From: JBDSLU01 sp031407765
GTDB lineage: Bacteria > Acidobacteriota > Vicinamibacteria > Vicinamibacterales > Vicinamibacteraceae
Direction of reading: 5' to 3'
NCBI GenBank assembly: GCA_031407765.1
Contig: JANOIR010000078.1
Location: 1 to 29,243, forward strand
DNA: 29,243 bases
The notes beneath the pieces are model-generated. The model saw nothing but the letters and a program-made list of their open reading frames with translations, was not told the origin of the DNA and ran no database searches. Shown here piece after piece: positions 15,295-22,479 of the stretch; within the stretch, counting starts at the first letter, position 1; the number at the start of each line of letters is the position of its first letter. The position numbers were made by a program, and so were the translations under genes.

Positions 15295-16302
15295 ATGCCT
15301 ATCCGAGTGTTGCACGTGGGGCTGGGGCCGATTGGCCTCGCTGTGGTCCGCCAGGTTGCCAGCCGCAAGGGACTCACCGCGGTCGGCGCGGTCGATCTCG
15401 ATCCGGCCAAGGTCGGCAAGGATCTGGGCGACGTCGCCCAAATCGGCCGCCGACTGCGCATCAAGGTGTCGGATGACGTCGATGCGGTCATCCGCGCCAC
15501 CAAGCCCGACGTCGCGGTGCTCTGCACCAGTTCGTCGATTGCCAAGCTGGTGCCGCAGGTCGCCGCGATCGTGAAACGCAAGGTGCCGATCGTCTCGACC
15601 ACCGAGGAGCTGGCCTATCCGACCCGGGCCCGGCGCAAGTACGCCCGCCAGATCGACGAGCTGGCGCGACGCGGCAAGGTCGCCATTCTCGGCACAGGCG
15701 TCAACCCCGGCTTCATCATGGACGCCCTGCCGATCATGCTGACCGGCGTCTGCGAATCGGTCGAGCGGGTCCACGTCGATCGCATCCAGGACGCCCGCAT
15801 CCGGCGTCTGCCGTTCCAGCAGAAGATCGGCGCGGGCCTGACCCCCGAGGCCTTCCAGGCCCGCGTCGACGCCGGCACGGTGCGCCACGTCGGTCTGGCC
15901 GAATCGATCACGATGATCGCGGACGCGCTCGGCTGGACGCTCGATCGGGTGACCGACGAGATCGCGCCGAAAATCGCCGCCGAGCCGGTCGCGAGCCAGT
16001 TCCTGAACGTCGAAGCGGGCCAGGTCTGCGGCCTGATCCAGGACGGCGTCGGCTATCGCGACGGCGAGCCGGTGATCACGCTGCACATGGAGGCCTACCT
16101 CGGGGCGCCGGAGTCCTACGACGCCGTGCGCATCGAGGGCACGCCGCCCCTGCGGATGAAGCTCGCCGGCGGCGTCCACGGCGACATTGCCACGGCGTCG
16201 ATCACGGTCAATTCCATCCCCCGGGTGATGGCGGCGACGCCCGGCCTGCACACGATGCGCAGCCTGCCCCTGCCGTCGTTCTTCGGCGGCAAGCTCGGCT
16301 GA
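15295..16302 (+). CDS. NAD(P)-binding dehydrogenase, dihydrodipicolinate-reductase/diaminopentanoate-dehydrogenase-like
   Basis: The protein is 335 aa. The N-terminus is a Rossmann fold: RVLHVGLGPIG (residues 4-14) gives the GxGxxG dinucleotide loop, and AVDLDP ends the second strand. The pattern of a roughly 140-residue cofactor domain followed by an alpha/beta domain with NPGFIMDALP fits the DapB-like superfamily, nearest to enzymes such as 2,4-diaminopentanoate dehydrogenase. It is longer than true DapB (about 270 aa) and lacks its HHxxKxDAPSGT signature, so lysine biosynthesis is unlikely. The exact substrate is unknown; an amino-acid or imine substrate is inferred. The ATG at 15295 was chosen because the Rossmann strand starts at once. 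The gene is convergent with the propeller gene, separated by a palindromic element. Confidence 0.82.
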   Translation: MPIRVLHVGLGPIGLAVVRQVASRKGLTAVGAVDLDPAKVGKDLGDVAQIGRRLRIKVSDDVDAVIRATKPDVAVLCTSSSIAKLVPQVAAIVKRKVPIVSTTEELAYPTRARRKYARQIDELARRGKVAILGTGVNPGFIMDALPIMLTGVCESVERVHVDRIQDARIRRLPFQQKIGAGLTPEAFQARVDAGTVRHVGLAESITMIADALGWTLDRVTDEIAPKIAAEPVASQFLNVEAGQVCGLIQDGVGYRDGEPVITLHMEAYLGAPESYDAVRIEGTPPLRMKLAGGVHGDIATASITVNSIPRVMAATPGLHTMRSLPLPSFFGGKLG

Positions 16303-16320
16303 AATTCGCTCGGAGACCGC

Positions 16321-16355
16321 GTGCTCGGAGCGTGCTCCGAGCACGCTCCGAGCAC
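16321..16355. repeat. 35-bp palindromic repeat element, copy B (candidate bidirectional terminator)
   Basis: GTGCTCGGAGC (16321-16331), a 2-nt loop GT and GCTCCGAGCAC (16334-16344) form a perfect 11-bp stem. The right arm is repeated at 16345-16355. Apart from one loop base (TT against GT) it equals the element at 4339-4373. It lies between two convergent genes, where a hairpin could end transcription in both directions, although there is no T-tract. Confidence 0.8.
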
Positions 16356-16363
16356 GTCGCCGG

Positions 16364-17365
16364 TCAGTAGCAGCGATACAACCCCTCGGCGGTTGCGACC
16401 ACGTAACCGCCGGCGGGGTGGACCGCCACCCCGACCAGGGCCGGGCCGGATACGACGAGCTCGGGCTCGGCGGCTCCCGGTCGGAGCCGGTAGATGCCGC
16501 TGGCGCCTGCCAGCGCCTCGGCGACGAGCAGCGAGCCGTCGGTGTCGACCGCGATCCCCTGCGGCCGGCCGAACCCCTCATAGACCGTGCGGATGTCCCC
16601 CTGCCGGCCGATCCGGTAGACGCGGTCGCGCGTCGAGATGGTCGGCCCGGTGACGTAGAGCGCGGCGTCGGCGGCGTGCCAGGCGAGGTGATACGCGGCG
16701 ACGCTCGGCGGCAGCGACGCGAAGGCGGTGGGGTGGCCGCCGTGAGCCACACGGAAGATCGTGCCCGAGCGATCGCCGACGTAGAGCACGCCGTCCGCAT
16801 CGAAGGCCAGACCGCAGGCGACACCCAGCTCGGTGGCGATGGTTTCGGCGTGCCCGTGCGCGTCGATTCGCGACACGGTGCCATCGAAGCGGCTGGAGAC
16901 GTGGAGGCGGCCTTGCGGATCGAAGGCCATCGACGTGGCGTTGGTGAGGCCGGTGACGAACACGTCGCGGACGCCGTCGGCGCCGATGCGATAGACCGAC
17001 ACCGCCGACTGCTGGCCGCGCGAGCCGCTGCACGTCGCGTAGACGGTGCCGGCGGCGTCGACTGCCGGGCTGTCGACCTGGTGGACGCCCGTGGCGAGCG
17101 GCGCGCCGATCTCGAGGAAGACGGTCTGGCCCGGCACCGCGTCGAGCCGGAGCGGCACGTGGCCGAAGGCGGTGTCCGGCGGCACGACGAAGGCGACGCT
17201 GGTCGGGGCGGCGAAGGCGGCGCGCACCGTGTCGTCGCCGATCCGGACCTGGGGAAGCGCTACCGCCTCGACGTCGAGGCCGGTCAGCGACAGGCGCACC
17301 CGTCCGCCCGCCACGGCGCGGTGCGGCGACAGGCCGGTCAGCTCAGTACGTGCCACGTGGGGCAC
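16364..17365 (-). CDS. NHL/SMP-30-like beta-propeller protein with N-terminal IPT/TIG-like domain
   Basis: The protein is 333 aa. Residues 8-85 look like an immunoglobulin-like IPT/TIG domain (LTGLSPHRAVAGGRVRL, then a VPPDTAFGHVPLRL segment). The rest repeats blade-like units of about 40 residues: SPAVDAAGTVYAT, TSMAFDPQGRLHVSS, CGLAFDADGVLYVGD, QGIAVDTDGSLLVAE and VGVAVHPAGGYVVAT. This is the NHL/SMP-30 propeller pattern, which can serve as a binding platform or as a lactonase-type enzyme. Catalytic metal ligands of gluconolactonases are not obvious, so binding is favoured. No signal peptide is visible, which suggests a cytoplasmic protein unless the start is wrong. The GTG at 17365 was used, with another GTG three codons later. 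The HNH gene ends 27 nt upstream in the same direction. Confidence 0.8.
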   Translation of the reverse strand: MPHVARTELTGLSPHRAVAGGRVRLSLTGLDVEAVALPQVRIGDDTVRAAFAAPTSVAFVVPPDTAFGHVPLRLDAVPGQTVFLEIGAPLATGVHQVDSPAVDAAGTVYATCSGSRGQQSAVSVYRIGADGVRDVFVTGLTNATSMAFDPQGRLHVSSRFDGTVSRIDAHGHAETIATELGVACGLAFDADGVLYVGDRSGTIFRVAHGGHPTAFASLPPSVAAYHLAWHAADAALYVTGPTISTRDRVYRIGRQGDIRTVYEGFGRPQGIAVDTDGSLLVAEALAGASGIYRLRPGAAEPELVVSGPALVGVAVHPAGGYVVATAEGLYRCY

Positions 17366-17392
17366 CGATGCGGCGGCGAGCCCGACAGAACG

Positions 17393-17929
17393 TCAATCGT
17401 CTTCGTCGAGCTCAACGTTCCAGTAGAGATAATCGCGCCAGCTCTCGGGCGTGTCACGCAGCCCGATGGTGATGCGCAACGCAGGCGCCTTGTCCGGCCG
17501 CCGCGGATGCCGAATGAGGCGCATGCCGGCCTGTATGGGCGTTCGCCCGCCTTTTCGCCGGTTGCACGTGATGCAGCAGGTGACGATGTTCTCCCAGTCC
17601 TTGCGGCCGCTCTGGGCGACCGGCACGACGTGGTCGAACGTGAGGTCGCCGGTGGGGAAGACGTGCCCGCAGTACTGGCAGGTGTAATGATCGCGTGCGT
17701 AGATGTTGGCGCGCGAGAACGGGACGTAGTCGAATTTTCGCCTGATCCGTATTCGACGGAGTAGTCGAATGACCGACGGCAGCCGAAAGGTAAAGGAGAC
17801 CGAGCGCACCTCTCGGTCATAGACCGAGATGATCTCGACCTTACCCTGCACCCAGAGCGTCACGGCCTTCTGCCAGTTGACGATCTTGAGGGGCTCGTAC
17901 GTGGCGTTCAAGAGGAGCGTCTGCTCCAT
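17393..17929 (-). CDS. HNH endonuclease family protein
   Basis: The protein is 178 aa. It matches the widely conserved stand-alone bacterial HNH type that begins LLLNATYEPL. The nuclease core has a zinc finger Cys84-x2-Cys87 (CQYCGHVF) and Cys119-x2-Cys122 (CITCNRRKGG), the catalytic DH pair (Asp99/His100 in LTFDHVVP), Asn114 (WENIV) and Asn123. These features are complete, so a metal-dependent DNA nuclease is expected. Its cellular role in this lineage is not established, and single-copy conservation suggests housekeeping or repair rather than a restriction system, since no methyltransferase of that type is adjacent. The ATG at 17929 directly starts the conserved N-terminus. The gene is divergent from the NlpC/P60 gene. 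Confidence 0.92.
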   Translation of the reverse strand: MEQTLLLNATYEPLKIVNWQKAVTLWVQGKVEIISVYDREVRSVSFTFRLPSVIRLLRRIRIRRKFDYVPFSRANIYARDHYTCQYCGHVFPTGDLTFDHVVPVAQSGRKDWENIVTCCITCNRRKGGRTPIQAGMRLIRHPRRPDKAPALRITIGLRDTPESWRDYLYWNVELDEDD

Positions 17930-18020
17930 GGCTCGTAGTCGGATTGTGGACCAACCGCTTCGCCGCTGTCAAGCGTCGCACCGCTGTAACGCCCTCGTTT
18001 CCAAGGGGTTAGCCTTGTGG

Positions 18021-18503
18021 ATGGGGGTCGCGGTGGCGGTCGGCTCGGCCGCCTGCGGTGGACGGCCGGCCGTCCCTCGGCCGTTTCCGACCCCCGGCGG
18101 CACCGCCCGATCGGGCGTCGCCAGCCCGGCCAGCCCGTTCGTCGAGGGACTGCTGCGGACCGCGACGGACCTGCTGGGGACGCCCTATCGGAACGGCGGC
18201 TCGACCGTCGACGGGTTCGACTGCAGCGGCTACGTCCAGTACGTCTTTGCCCGGAACGGCATCCACGTGCCACGGACCGTGCGGCGGCAGGCCGAAATCG
18301 GGTCGCGGGTACGGGATGCGGAGGCCGGCGACCTCGTGTTCTTCGCCACCGACGGGGACAATCCGACCCACGTCGGCATTGCGCTCGGGCCGGATCGCTT
18401 CATCCACGCGCCCAGCTCGCGCGGTGTGGTCCGCGTCGAGCCGTTCGCGGCCTCCTATTGGGCCAGCCGCTTCCTGGAAGCCCGACGCGTCACGGTCGAC
18501 TGA
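18021..18503 (+). CDS. NlpC/P60 cell-wall peptidase, probably secreted or lipoprotein
   Basis: The protein is 160 aa from the ATG at 18021. A TTG at 18015 is a real alternative because AAGGGG (18003-18008) lies six bases before it. The short hydrophobic N-terminus ends in GSAACGG, where Cys12 might be lipidated, although the lipobox is imperfect. After a Pro-rich linker the NlpC/P60 domain runs from about residue 40 to the end. It holds LLGTPYRNGG, the catalytic Cys68 in FDCSGYVQYVF, His117 (PTHVGIAL) and a third polar residue, His129 (FIHAP). These cysteine peptidases cut peptide bonds in the peptidoglycan stem, usually gamma-D-Glu to diamino acid. The domain is complete and short, with no binding modules. 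It is convergent with the metallopeptidase gene. Confidence 0.88.
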   Translation: MGVAVAVGSAACGGRPAVPRPFPTPGGTARSGVASPASPFVEGLLRTATDLLGTPYRNGGSTVDGFDCSGYVQYVFARNGIHVPRTVRRQAEIGSRVRDAEAGDLVFFATDGDNPTHVGIALGPDRFIHAPSSRGVVRVEPFAASYWASRFLEARRVTVD

Positions 18504-18555
18504 CCGCGGTCCGCGGTCGCGCCAGGTCGATCCTGCTCTGCCGGGCGCGAGCCGC

Positions 18556-19365
18556 TCAGGCGGCCTGACGCTGCGTGGGGAGCCGACGGGTGCCGCGCAC
18601 GCTGAACTCGCGCACGACGACGTCCTGCTGGGTGTAGAGGGGCGGCTGCGAGACGCGGCGCAGGCGGACGATCTCGGGCGTCTCCGGACCGACCGGCTGC
18701 TCGGCCAGCGGGTCGAGGTAGATCTGCGGGTACGACGGGAAGTTGCGGAACGTCGTCGCCGTCACCTGGCCGTAGCGCGCGGCGAGGCCGGCGAAGTCGT
18801 AGCGCAGGAACTCGTAGATCGCCGGATCCGGCTGCGTCCGCAGATAGGCTTTCACGAACGTGGCGACGTCGAGGTAGAACGCCGGTCCGTGACACTGGCT
18901 CGCTTGATCGCCGTCGTCGCTGGCGAGCTGGCGGATGCCGGCCCCGGCCGGATCGATGTGATAGAGCTCGTGGACGATCGTATCGAGCTTGGCGATCCAG
19001 GATTCACCGTCGCCGTAGTACGCGGCCTTGCGCGTCGCGCGCAGCCGCTGATCGGTGAAGCGCGGCAGCGCGACCGAGATCAGATAGTCGACGCGGCGCG
19101 CACCGACGGTGACCTGCGGCGTGCGCGGCACGAACCACTCGGAGCGCCGCGTCAACTCGCCCGTGCTGGTGTCGCGCCAGTAGTAGTAACCGGGCTCGGA
19201 CTCGGGCAGGCAGAGGCAGTGGCAGGTGGCGTAGGGGCCCTCAGCTCCGCTGCGACCGAAGCGACCGAAGATCAGCACCGCTTCCGGGTCGATGAACGAC
19301 AGCGGCTCGACACGCGTGACGACGTCCCGCATCAACCGGGTCAGACACTCGGTGTAGTTGATCAT
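18556..19365 (-). CDS. Putative zinc metallopeptidase (HELYH), family uncertain
   Basis: The protein is 269 aa with no signal peptide or membrane segment. Residues 127-137 (LDTIVHELYHI) contain the HExxH zinc motif (His132, Glu133, His136). A possible third ligand is His159 in QCHGPAF, giving a HExxH...HG arrangement like SprT-type or phage-associated putative metallopeptidases. Upstream, residues 48-52 (CHCLC) and the paired strands around RRVDYLISVALPRF (90-103) are distinctive. I do not recognise a named family or substrate. The C-terminal 60 residues are rich in Pro, Arg and Val and may be a flexible extension. The ATG at 19365 begins the conserved-looking sequence. It is in tandem with the transglycosylase gene, separated by 62 nt. 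Confidence 0.75.
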   Translation of the reverse strand: MINYTECLTRLMRDVVTRVEPLSFIDPEAVLIFGRFGRSGAEGPYATCHCLCLPESEPGYYYWRDTSTGELTRRSEWFVPRTPQVTVGARRVDYLISVALPRFTDQRLRATRKAAYYGDGESWIAKLDTIVHELYHIDPAGAGIRQLASDDGDQASQCHGPAFYLDVATFVKAYLRTQPDPAIYEFLRYDFAGLAARYGQVTATTFRNFPSYPQIYLDPLAEQPVGPETPEIVRLRRVSQPPLYTQQDVVVREFSVRGTRRLPTQRQAA

Positions 19366-19427
19366 GTCGCGCTACGGACAATCGGCACGCTGTTGTGTGC
19401 GCGTGAGTCTACCGTAAGAATTGTGTC

Positions 19428-20333
19428 TCACGGTGGATCTTCGGTGGGCGGTGGCGGCTCAGTCGCGTCCGGCGGCGGCGGCGTTTCCGTCTCATCCGGC
19501 ATCGCCTCGGGGTCCTCGTCGAGCGTCTCCAGCTCGGCCGGCGTTTCCTCCACCGGTGCCGCCGGCCGCAGCGGGCCTGGGGCGCGCTGGCCGGCGGCCG
19601 CGACGGCACCGCCCCGCATCCGGCGCAGGATGATCGCCTGGCGCTGTCGCAGCCGCCGCGGCGGCGCGCCCGGGCTGTAGCGGCGCGGGTTGATCAGCGC
19701 GCCGGCGAGCAGCGACGCCTGCTCCGCGCTCAGCGCCGAGGCCGGCACGCGGAAGTAGGTGCGCGCCGCGGCGTCCGCGCCGTAGACGCCGTCCCCCCAC
19801 TCGACCACGTTCAGGTACAGCTCGAGGATGCGGCGTTTGGTCAGCGCGCCTTCGAGCAGCCGCGTGATCAGCAGCTCGCGGAACTTGCGCACCGGATTGC
19901 GCGACGGCGACAGATAGAGGTTCTTCGCCAGCTGCTGCGTGATGGTGCTGGCGCCGCGCGAGAAGTCGCCCTGCTTCCACATCGCCATCGACTTCTCGAG
20001 CTCGACGTAGTCGAAGCCGTCGTGCTCGAAGAACGCGCTGTCCTCGGCCGTGAGGACGGCGCGCTTCAGGTTCTGCGAGATGTCGTCGAACGGCACCCAC
20101 CGCTGGACGCGTTCGACCGGTCGGGCGTCGCGCCGGGCCTCGCGCGCGCGCAGCTCGATGAACGCGGTCGTCGCCGGCGGCGCGGCGGCGAGCGGACGGA
20201 CGTCCGGCAGTGTCAGATAGACCGCGCTGAGATAGACGTAGCCGAACGCGAGTACGGCGATCGGCCATCGTCCGACGCGCGTCAATAGGGACGGCGACCC
20301 GCCGAAGCGTTTGCCGTACTTCCAGCGGGCCAC
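19428..20333 (-). CDS. mtgA: Monofunctional biosynthetic peptidoglycan transglycosylase (GT51)
   Basis: The protein is 301 aa from a GTG start with GGGAG about 10-12 bases upstream. One membrane anchor lies at about residues 23-43. The GT51 domain (75-235) has all main motifs: AEDSAFFEHDGFD with the catalytic Glu97, RGASTITQQLAKNLYLS (126-142), RKFRELLITRLLE (149-161), and KRRILELYLNVVEWGDGVYG with the second Glu near 171-178. It polymerises lipid II into glycan strands at the outer face of the inner membrane. The size of the core matches MtgA (about 240 aa). The extra 60 residues are an acidic, Pro/Thr/Glu-rich tail (VEETPAELETLDEDPEAMPD and onward), likely disordered. No transpeptidase domain is present. 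It follows the aminotransferase gene by 19 nt. Confidence 0.93.
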   Translation of the reverse strand: MARWKYGKRFGGSPSLLTRVGRWPIAVLAFGYVYLSAVYLTLPDVRPLAAAPPATTAFIELRAREARRDARPVERVQRWVPFDDISQNLKRAVLTAEDSAFFEHDGFDYVELEKSMAMWKQGDFSRGASTITQQLAKNLYLSPSRNPVRKFRELLITRLLEGALTKRRILELYLNVVEWGDGVYGADAAARTYFRVPASALSAEQASLLAGALINPRRYSPGAPPRRLRQRQAIILRRMRGGAVAAAGQRAPGPLRPAAPVEETPAELETLDEDPEAMPDETETPPPPDATEPPPPTEDPP

Positions 20334-20352
20334 CCGGATCTACTCCCTGGGA

Positions 20353-21522
20353 CTAGGCGGTCGTGAGTGACGACAGCGCGTCGCCGGCCGCCGCCGTGCC
20401 CGTGCCCGGCGAGACCGCGACGCCCTGCGCTCGCAGCGCCCGCTCGAGCGCGCTGAGGAACAGCAGAATGAGCTGGCTGCTCGAGCCGCTGCCCATCAGG
20501 CCGACGCGCCAGATGCGGCCGGCGAGTGGCCCGAGGCCGGCACCGATCTCGAGGTTGAACTGCTGCAGGAGGTACTTGCGCACGGCGGCCTCGTCGACGC
20601 CGTCCGGCACGCAGACCGCATTCAGCGTCCACAGCCGCTCACCCTCGGGGGGAAGCAGCTCGAGGCCCATCGCGCCGAGCCCGGCGGCGAGCACCATGTG
20701 GTGCCGGCGGTGCCGGTTCCAGCGCGCTTCGAGCGTCTCCTCCTCGACCGCAACCAGCGCCTCGCGGACGGCGTAGACGAGCGGCGCCGAGATGGTGTGG
20801 TGGTACTTGCGGCCGCTCCAGTAGGCCTCGAGGAGACCGAGGTCGAAATAAAAGCTGCGCGACTTCGCGCGCTCCTTGGCGCGCGACGAGAAGCAGATCG
20901 GCGCCATGCCGGACGGCGCGCCCAGGCCCTTCTGCGTGCAGCTGTAGACCGCGTCGAGCTGCCAACCGGCGACGTCGACCGGGTGCCCACCGAGCGACGT
21001 GACCGCATCGACGAGCATGAGGCAGCCGGCCTCGCGTGCGATCTGGGCCACCGCTTCGACGGGGTTCAGCACGCCGGTGGACGTCTCGGCGTGCACCATC
21101 GCGACGATGTCGGCCGGCGTCTGCTTGAGCGCCCGGCGCACCATCTCGGGGTCGACGGCGCGGCCCCACGGCACGTCGACGCGTCCGACGAATGCGCCGT
21201 AGCGCGCGCAGAGGTCGGCCAGCCGTTCGCCGAAGTAGCCGGTGACGACGACGAGCACGTGCGTGCCTTCACGCACCAGATTGGCGACCGCCATCTCCAT
21301 GCCGGCCGTGCCCGTGCCCGACACGGCCAGCGAGTAGCCGTCGGCCGGCGCCATGAACACGCGTCCGAGGCGCGCGCGCAGGTCGTCCATGATCTTCAGC
21401 ATGTCCGGATCGAGATGGCTCAGGACCGGCGCCGCCATCGCGCGCATGATGCGCGGCGATACGGGGCTGGGACCGGGGCCGAGGAGGAGGCGTTCGACGT
21501 CGGGCAGCGGAGGGTTGGACAT
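20353..21522 (-). CDS. Alanine/serine-glyoxylate aminotransferase (class V, PLP)
   Basis: The protein is 389 aa. It has the features of the AGT1/serine-glyoxylate aminotransferase group: LLLGPGPSPVSPRIM at the N-terminus, SGTGTAGMEMA (68-78) for phosphate binding, HAETSTGVLNP (144-154), the cofactor Asp172 (LVDAVTSLGGHPVD) and the Schiff-base Lys198 in CTQKGLGAPSGM. Near the C-terminus EIGAGLGPLAGRIWRVGLMG (325-344) mirrors the human AGT segment. These enzymes convert glyoxylate to glycine with alanine or serine as amino donor. The ATG at 21522 lies five bases after the stop of the aldolase gene, so the two are surely co-transcribed. That places glyoxylate production and removal side by side. 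The preferred amino donor cannot be read from the sequence. Confidence 0.9.
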   Translation of the reverse strand: MSNPPLPDVERLLLGPGPSPVSPRIMRAMAAPVLSHLDPDMLKIMDDLRARLGRVFMAPADGYSLAVSGTGTAGMEMAVANLVREGTHVLVVVTGYFGERLADLCARYGAFVGRVDVPWGRAVDPEMVRRALKQTPADIVAMVHAETSTGVLNPVEAVAQIAREAGCLMLVDAVTSLGGHPVDVAGWQLDAVYSCTQKGLGAPSGMAPICFSSRAKERAKSRSFYFDLGLLEAYWSGRKYHHTISAPLVYAVREALVAVEEETLEARWNRHRRHHMVLAAGLGAMGLELLPPEGERLWTLNAVCVPDGVDEAAVRKYLLQQFNLEIGAGLGPLAGRIWRVGLMGSGSSSQLILLFLSALERALRAQGVAVSPGTGTAAAGDALSSLTTA

Positions 21523-21527
21523 GGGGA

Positions 21528-22436
21528 TCAACTGACGGTCAGGGCTTCCGCCCGGGTGGACAGCGTCTCGAAGAGATCGCGGATCGTGCGGCGGCCGTCC
21601 GCGTCGAGGGGGGCCAGCGGCCGGCGCGGCTGGCCCGGCCGATAGCCGGCCAGCGCCATCGCCGCCTTGAGGCCGGGCACGCCGAAGCCGGTCGTCACCG
21701 CGGTGGCGAGCGGCGTCAGCGCCCGCTGCAGCTCCAGCGCCTCGTCGTGGCGGCCACTCCGTGCGAGCTCGTACAGGCGCACGCACAACTCGGGGACGAC
21801 GTTGGCGACGGCGACGATGCCGCCGGTCGCGCCGACCATCAAGCTGGCGTAGAGCGACGGCGCGGCGCCGACGACGACGGGGAAGCCGGACGCGGCGCGG
21901 CCGACAAGGTCGGCGACCACGGCGATATCGCCGCTCGATTCCTTGATGCCGGCGATGTTCGGGTGCGAGGCCAGCTCCTGGACGATCGCCGGCGCCAGCG
22001 TGATTCCGGTGGCCTGCGGCATGTTGTAGAGCACGACCGGCACCGGCGATCCGTCGGCAATGGCGCGATAGTGCGCCACCAGCGCGGCGGGCGAGAGCTG
22101 GGCGCGGTAGACCGACGGCGTCAGGACCAGCACGGCGTCGGCGCCGGCGCCAGCGACCGCCTGGGACAACGCAATCACGTCGCGCGTCGCCTGCCGGCCG
22201 GTGCCGACGAGCAGCACGCGGTTGGAGGGGACGGCCTCGCGCGCCGCCGCGGTGAGGCGCACCGCCTCGTCGTCGCGGATCAGCGGCGCTTCGCCGTTGG
22301 TGCCGAGCAGCACCACGCCGCGCAGGCCGGTGCGCATCCAGCGCTCGACGTTGGTACGCATGGCGGCGAGATCCACCTCATCGTCCACGAACGGCGTGGC
22401 GACGGGGGGAAGGATCCCGGCGAGGTCGAGGGGCAC
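21528..22436 (-). CDS. DapA-family aldolase, 4-hydroxy-2-oxoglutarate aldolase-like
   Basis: The protein is 302 aa. A (beta/alpha)8 aldolase of the DHDPS family: GTNGE (45-49), the catalytic Tyr137 in VVLYNMP, and Schiff-base Lys165 in AGIKESSGD. By recall it tracks human HOGA1 unusually well: NRVLLVGTG, the LSPAALVAHY segment, SPVPVVLY, HPNIAGIKESSGD and TAVTTGFGVPGLKAAM correspond to HOGA1 NRLLLAGSG, MSSAALIHHY, SPIPVVLY, HPNIVGMKDSGGD and AAVTRRFGIPGLKKIM. HOGA1 splits 4-hydroxy-2-oxoglutarate into glyoxylate and pyruvate in hydroxyproline breakdown. The adjacent glyoxylate aminotransferase supports this over lysine biosynthesis. The GTG start at 22436 has TACAAT six bases upstream. Other oxo-acid lyase roles (for example KDG-type) remain possible. 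Confidence 0.85.
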   Translation of the reverse strand: MPLDLAGILPPVATPFVDDEVDLAAMRTNVERWMRTGLRGVVLLGTNGEAPLIRDDEAVRLTAAAREAVPSNRVLLVGTGRQATRDVIALSQAVAGAGADAVLVLTPSVYRAQLSPAALVAHYRAIADGSPVPVVLYNMPQATGITLAPAIVQELASHPNIAGIKESSGDIAVVADLVGRAASGFPVVVGAAPSLYASLMVGATGGIVAVANVVPELCVRLYELARSGRHDEALELQRALTPLATAVTTGFGVPGLKAAMALAGYRPGQPRRPLAPLDADGRRTIRDLFETLSTRAEALTVS

Positions 22437-22442
22437 CCCGAT

Positions 22443-22448
22443 ATTGTA
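22443..22448 (-). promoter_or_regulatory. -10 box giving a probably leaderless transcript (gene at 22436)
   Basis: On the minus strand TACAAT ends six bases before the GTG start, in the 43-nt gap after the permease gene. This gives the aldolase-aminotransferase pair its own candidate promoter in addition to read-through from the transporter genes. Confidence 0.5.
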
Positions 22449-22479
22449 TCGGACGCGTCGCCGCTGGGGCGGCGCGCTT

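Noticed and set aside
15295..16302. Naming the dehydrogenase DapB of lysine biosynthesis
   Set aside because: It is longer than DapB and lacks the HHxxKxDAPSGT signature. Only the superfamily is supported.
17393..17929. HNH gene as part of a restriction or mobile-element system
   Set aside because: No DNA methyltransferase, integrase or intron features are adjacent. The sequence matches the widespread stand-alone type.
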